From: Chara braunii
Taxonomy: Eukaryota; Streptophyta; Charophyceae; Charales; Characeae
Length of the DNA stretch: 23,701 bases
Assembly: GCA_003427395.1 (NCBI GenBank)
Contig: BFEA01000531.1
Span: forward strand, 1,085,458 to 1,109,158
Reading direction: 5' to 3'
Shown: in pieces, positions 19,159-23,701 of the stretch
Layout: every line of letters begins with the position of its first letter
How positions within the stretch are numbered: position 1 is the stretch's first letter
Notes under the pieces: model-generated
Told to the model about the DNA's origin: nothing
Databases searched by the model: none
The model's input: only the letters and a program-made list of their open reading frames with translations
Position numbers and translations under genes: made by a program

Positions 19159-20029
19159 CACATCATGGTGCCCTCGACCAGAATGGAAGTGCCTCCTGGC
19201 AAACTTAACCCCGTGGGCAGGTTGATCTTTTTTAAAAAGGGAAACACTCTCGGAGGCTGCATTAGCACTAAGTGCAAGTGCGCTAACTGGACCGGCGGGC
19301 AAGGCCCCGCCACACTCCAGTTGACTCCCTCGGTGACATCGAGGAAGGCGATGGGCCGTGCTGCCATGACTCGACCACAGAGGTAGAAGGCGGCAATGGC
19401 GAGCACATCGGCGGCCCTTGAGCACTGACGTGGCATGCTCCGGTGACAACGACGACACTGACGCGGGATGCTTCGGTGACAACGCCGACAAGGAGATGGG
19501 AGCTCAGCAACACAACAAAGGAGAGAGCGCATCTAGGATTGACTTCGACAACCAGGTGGGGAGACGTGGAGGTGGGAGGAATAGGCAGGGGTGCAAGGAG
19601 GTGATTGTGAAGCAGGGCGAGAAACCGGTAGGAACGAAAGAGGACTCGCAAGGACGCAGCGATGGAGGGAGTGGTCAGGGAAAGTATAACCGCGGGGACG
19701 CGTTAGAGGCGGGGCCGAGCAAGGAGGGGGGGAACGGCGGGAGAAGAAAGTGCAAAGATGGCGTGAACGATGGGAGGTGAGTGTGGAAAGGGGGTCAAAA
19801 GGAACCAGGCAGATAACGAGGAGGAACAACCGACGACGGACTGACGGGGGATGTGAGAGGTGAAGAGGGGATTGGAAAGTACACTGGGAAGTGGAGCACC
19901 GATGCGGAGAGATCAGGACAACGGTCGGAAGGTGAGATTCCACTTGGCCGACAGTCTCACCACCCTCATCTCCATATCTTGACCTCCGAACCCAGCATCA
20001 TCACAACCGAATCCACCTCGATAACCCCT
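19155..20029. other. GC-rich leader-like stretch before the retroelement ORF1
   Basis: Both strands have open frames (for example 19165-19386 on plus, with PPGKLNPVGRLIFFKKGN). They are supported only by composition and none is recognised. It may include the 5' untranslated part of the downstream retroelement. Confidence 0.3.
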
Positions 20030-20155
20030 CTACTCCCGCCCCCCCCCACCCACGACCTAACCATTAACGCTTACCACAGTACAACTCGGATCACTATCAT
20101 TTCTACTCCCGCCCCCCCCGCCCACGACCTATTCATTGAACGCTTACCACAACTC
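20030..20155 (+). repeat. 73-bp imperfect tandem pair upstream of ORF1
   Basis: CTACTCCCGCCCCCCC, CCCACGACCTA and ACGCTTACCACA recur in the same order, starting at 20030 and 20103. The pair ends about 40 bases before the ORF1 ATG. Repeated promoter/leader units are known in some non-LTR elements; that role is inferred. Confidence 0.65.
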
Positions 20156-20197
20156 AACAAAAAATAGGGACGGCAACTACGTTATTACCAACCAAAG

Positions 20198-21813
20198 ATG
20201 GGGGATGGGGGTCAGACACCAGGGGGCCAGCAAGTCACCAGCATACAACAGGCAAACCCACAGATGCCCCGAAAAGGAACCCCCGAAGGGCAGAAGCCAG
20301 CTGGCGCGTGGGCGACTAAGTTAGTGATTGGTTCACCGGTACCCCAGCACGAAAGGACAAACACTCAATCCCACCATGGGATCCCGACAGGACAGCATAG
20401 CCAGCTGGGCGAAGCGGACCCCGAGAGTGTGGTATTGGACAAGGAACTAACTAGGCCAAGAGAATTGCAAGCCCTGCTCAAAGCCCTGGCGGCCGCGGGC
20501 AAGGCGACGCAGGAAGATCCATTGACTCTGGATGCCATGAGTTTGATGAAAGCGCATTTCATACAGAAACTCCACGTCCGCCCCCAGAGGAAATTTATTG
20601 AAAAAACGGGTACATTTGCCCCCATGCGATCTTCCCCCCGCAAGCCCTAGCAAACAGGGACATGATCTACGCAAAGAATGCAGTACAAATTACCTTCCTA
20701 ATTGAATCAACAAACAATCCAGTCAATGACAAGTTGCGATGGGTGAATGGCCGATTGAGAGTCATTAAAGCTGATGATCAAGCAGTACAGGACCATTTCC
20801 TTATCGAAACAGTAGACGCGAGAACAATAACGGTCGTAACAATCTACCCGATTGACAGGGAAAACCTACTTAAGGTGCGAAATTTGAAGTTTTATGGACG
20901 CCCGCTTCAATTTCGCCCATCGGTGCCCCAGAACCCCGTCACACCTGAACAACGCAGGGAACAACTAATGAACAATCACTTCTGGGTCGAATTTAGATTT
21001 GCACCGCTGTGTGTTCAGGGCGCGATACTGGCCGACCTGCAGCGAATAGCGCCGGTTCTGGGGTACATAAATGACCTCCCCCAGGCAGTCCCCAAACGGG
21101 ATGACTCACTGTTGGTGGTTGTGGACTGGGAGCCAAGCAACGCCTTCCCCGTCAGTGGACAGTGGTCCTTCTCACATGTCGGCCGCAACTACTCCGTGCA
21201 AGTCAGCCACCCCCAGGATCCCTGGTGCTACGCATGTAAAACCAGGGGGCACCTATGCACAGACTCACAGTGCCCGTACTACAAAAACAAGCACACACAA
21301 GGGCTGGTATGTCCACATCCAGAGGGAGGGGGGAGGTGGGTCCCGGAAGATCCTGCTTTGGAGGGATGGGTATTCCATAGAAAATCCATCAGACTCCCAG
21401 GAGAGTGGAGATGGGAAGGGCAGGGGCGCCCACCTCCATCGCCAGCAGCGACATCGACCAGGGAGGGGCACCCTGGGGGAAGACAGGATAAAGCCACAGG
21501 GAGACAACGCCCGAGTCAGACAAGCATGCATCCACAAAGCAGTCAACAACAGGAAATTCTGCCTGGGCACCAACAGACACAGCAACCACCGTTGCGGAAG
21601 ACAAAACCAAACCAAGGGCGCTCATCCGCACAATCGGAAAGCAGGAAGTTCAAGGTACATCCTCAACAGCAATTGCAAGCGGCCCCCTCCTCAGAGGGGA
21701 CACAGCTGCAGCAGCCTCACCCGGGCATGCGGCCTGGCCCGAGCAACGATGCAGGCCAAACGCAAGCACCTCCTACTCAACAACAGAAGACGAGCATACA
21801 GGAGGGTGGTTAG
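20198..21813 (+). pseudogene. Retroelement ORF1/gag-like protein with zinc knuckle, one frameshift
   Basis: A probable RNA-binding ORF1 of a plant-type LINE. The ATG at 20198 opens a Gln/Pro-rich leader in frame 2. Near 20599 a run of six A appears to have lost one base. Adding it back in thought lets the protein continue in frame 1 through KNGYICPHAIFPPQAL to MIYAKNAVQITFLIE at 20662. The body (LRWVNGRLRVIKADD; HFWVEFRFAPLCVQG; LLVVVDWEPSNAFPVSG; GRNYSVQVSHPQDPWCYACK) follows the plant LINE ORF1 layout of a DUF4283-like domain then a zinc knuckle. The knuckle at 21226-21276 is C-x2-C-x4-H-x6-C (or H-x1-C), not the usual H-x4-C. A Gln/Pro/Ser-rich tail ends at the TAG at 21811. A gag from another retroelement class is the alternative. 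Confidence 0.6.
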
Positions 21814-23701
21814 AATTCCACACAACAGCCCACAGAACGTCAAACAGAGACCAGCACCTTCGACCCATGAGAATGACCGACCGATGGCCAATCAACAGAG
21901 GCAGGAGGAGGCACAGCCCCACAGGATTCGAAAACCAGGGCCTAATCCCACACCCACGCCCCCGACTACCTCCAGGGAAGTCAGGGTGGCAGAAGAGGAA
22001 ACAAAGAGGAAATACCTCTTGCAGTGGCAGGCCAAAGTGGACACAGCCTGCATCCGCCACGAAGAGGAGAAAACTGAACCAGGCCACCAGGAACTGCTCT
22101 CCCAAGATGGGAATTATACATCACTTGACCACCCAGCGTCTCCCATGGGGGAAAAGGTACAGCCATCGCCGCCTCCTGGACATGATCTAACCAGGAAGGA
22201 GACAACCAAAGATCCGACATTGGAAGTAGAAGAAGCCATGGGAAAGCAGGAACAGCCCGCCCCTCACTCCATCCCTGCTTCCATGGAAGGAGTAGAGATT
22301 CTCACGGACGGCCCGATGGGCTGCCTGCCTATGGATCAAGCTGGCCCACAAGCAGGGCCAGCGGACACACTTGCATCCAAAGTACTGCTCCCAATGGGAC
22401 CCGTGAACCTCCCGTCGGATTCTCACGATATGGCCTCAGGCCTAGTCATAGGGCTGCCAGCAGGACCACGGTACTCACTCGACATGGATCAAGCCTTTCA
22501 AAACAGGCTAAGATGCAACGTTCTTGGGGCAACGTGCACATCTGTGCACTCCCCTCACTTTTCTGTGCCGACGGAGATCCTACGACCTCCCTACACAGGA
22601 ACGCCACAGACTGCCCTTGCCCCTTCGGAAGCGGCCCCCCCACAACGTGGGACAGAAGTGTAGATGGTTGACGAGGAGGCCACCCTGAAAGACTGGGAGG
22701 ACCACGACAGAGGAACACAGGATTGGAGTAACACCAACTCTGGCCCCAGGCGCAACACAAAGGAAAGGAAAGTACGGGCCAGATTGAAGGTTATCACGGA
22801 CACAGTCCTCATGGGCTTGCTGGCTCATGGAGGCCAGATGAATATCCCTCCCCTCCATTGGGAAAATATTTGGAGGGCCTTCATGAGTACAACATCGCTC
22901 ACCCGCTACATTGATGGATTTCACGACCCGTCCACGATAAACTGGCAGGGAGTGGCCAGTAGGATGACGCAGTATACAATCTCAGAGAAAAAGTCAGAAA
23001 CACAAAATACAGGGATGATCAGACAGCGCTCGTCACTACAAACAGTGTGCTTCGGCTCACAGGCACAACGGACCATGGGTGTGGTGAATCGAATGAAACA
23101 GATGAAATTCAATGGGAAGGCACCACCTGGCCTGCTGTGATTGTGCAGGAGTTGGAGAGTGTTGTGGGGGGTAGCCAGCACGACGCTGCCCTGTCCATCA
23201 TAGGCCCGGAGGAGCTAGTGCCAAAGCACCTTTTCCGACCCCTCCTCCATATTAAAGACGTCCTGGAACAGGGGGAGATGGGTCAGATGCAGAAGCCCGG
23301 TGCAGGGGGAATAGCGCAGTGCCCAGATACTCTGGACACTGGCAAGGCACGGGAGGTAGAAGCTGAGACAAATGAACAAGCTGAGGATAGTGATCACAAC
23401 TCTGACTCGGACGACACTGATCACAGTGCTCTCTCAGTGTTTGAATGGGACACCCTGGACACAGAGTATGTGCCCTTTACCCTGGTGGCCGGCCTTCTTG
23501 CCCCTTGCCCTGAGGGCGAACACCCCCAACAACAACCGCGATACCCTCTGCAAAACGGGACAGCAATGGACGAGGTGTTGAACATGCCCCGGCTGCCACC
23601 TGACCAGTCACGGCAGAGACAAATTGAGGGCAGGAAGGATCCGGGATCTGGGACTGAACCAAAAGATCCTAAAAAACTAATCTGCATTAAAGATCATTTG
23701 G
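21814..23701 (+). pseudogene. Continuation of retroelement coding region, broken, runs off the window
   Basis: Frame 2 is open from 21071 to a TAG at 22661 and on to 23140, and past 21813 looks the more protein-like frame (TKRKYLLQWQAKVDTACIRH). After the TAG it continues with MVDEEATLKDWEDHD and LHWENIWRAFMSTTSLTRYI. Frame 1 then opens after a TAG at 22960 and stays open to the window edge (246 codons), with YNLREKVRNTKYRDDQTALV, WPAVIVQELESVVGG and an acidic stretch (EDSDHNSDSDDTDHS). A further frame change near 22960 would join them. No endonuclease, reverse transcriptase or integrase motif appears before the window ends. I do not recognise the domain. Confidence 0.45.

Noticed and set aside
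18686-19225. Ser/Leu-rich and Arg/Glu-rich proteins across the (CT)n and (AG)n tracts
   Set aside because: Direct translation of dinucleotide repeats in several frames; no non-repeat coding support.
18889-19532. Minus-strand ORF with SLFKKDQPAHGVKFARR-like sequence
   Set aside because: Both strands are open here because of GC-rich composition; no family is recognised and most of the length is the CT tract.

Overview
The window looks like nuclear DNA of a green plant-lineage organism with a large, repeat-rich genome. A charophycean streptophyte alga such as Chara would fit, but the species is an inference. The case for a plastid-bearing eukaryote rests on an intron-containing homologue of the chloroplast-division gene ARC6, pieces of plastid and mitochondrial complex I genes, plant-type PIF/Harbinger and gag/CCHC retroelement genes, long introns and abundant microsatellites.

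Layout. Positions 1-6360 hold the 3' two thirds of an ARC6-like gene: exons 114-173, 274-1686 and 6061-6360, all joined in phase 0. The 5' part, including the expected J-like domain, lies upstream of the window. The 4.4 kb last intron is packed with small repeats: hairpin elements with AACCACCAGTA-type ends, a poly(T) tract between direct repeats, a tRNA-like promoter pair and a GAA repeat. From 6361 to 8400 there is GT-rich and AT-rich non-coding DNA with one partial small transposon. From 8401 to 10656 lies a decayed PIF/Harbinger transposase followed by a second, coiled-coil-like companion frame; several of its stops look like C-to-T decay. A long (AG)n tract follows.

The most unusual part is 11200-11600. 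A mitochondrial nad1 fragment, an AT-flanked insert carrying a hammerhead ribozyme core, and a plastid ndhA fragment lie side by side. From 11800 to 14400 there is a dense cluster of small non-autonomous DNA transposons. Two of them have clear 8-bp target duplications (hAT-like), and one of these spans the assembly gap. From 14400 to 20197 I find no convincing gene, only simple repeats (poly-C, CA, C-rich minisatellite, (CT)n) and weak open frames. From 20198 to the right edge runs the ORF1/gag-like gene of a retroelement, with an unusually spaced zinc knuckle and several frame breaks. Its enzyme-coding part, if any, lies beyond the window.

Only the ARC6-like gene looks functional. The rest is mobile or decayed DNA, and the two families with coding capacity (Harbinger-like and LINE-like) are both broken here. 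All coordinates come from reading the sequence by eye; no database search was run.
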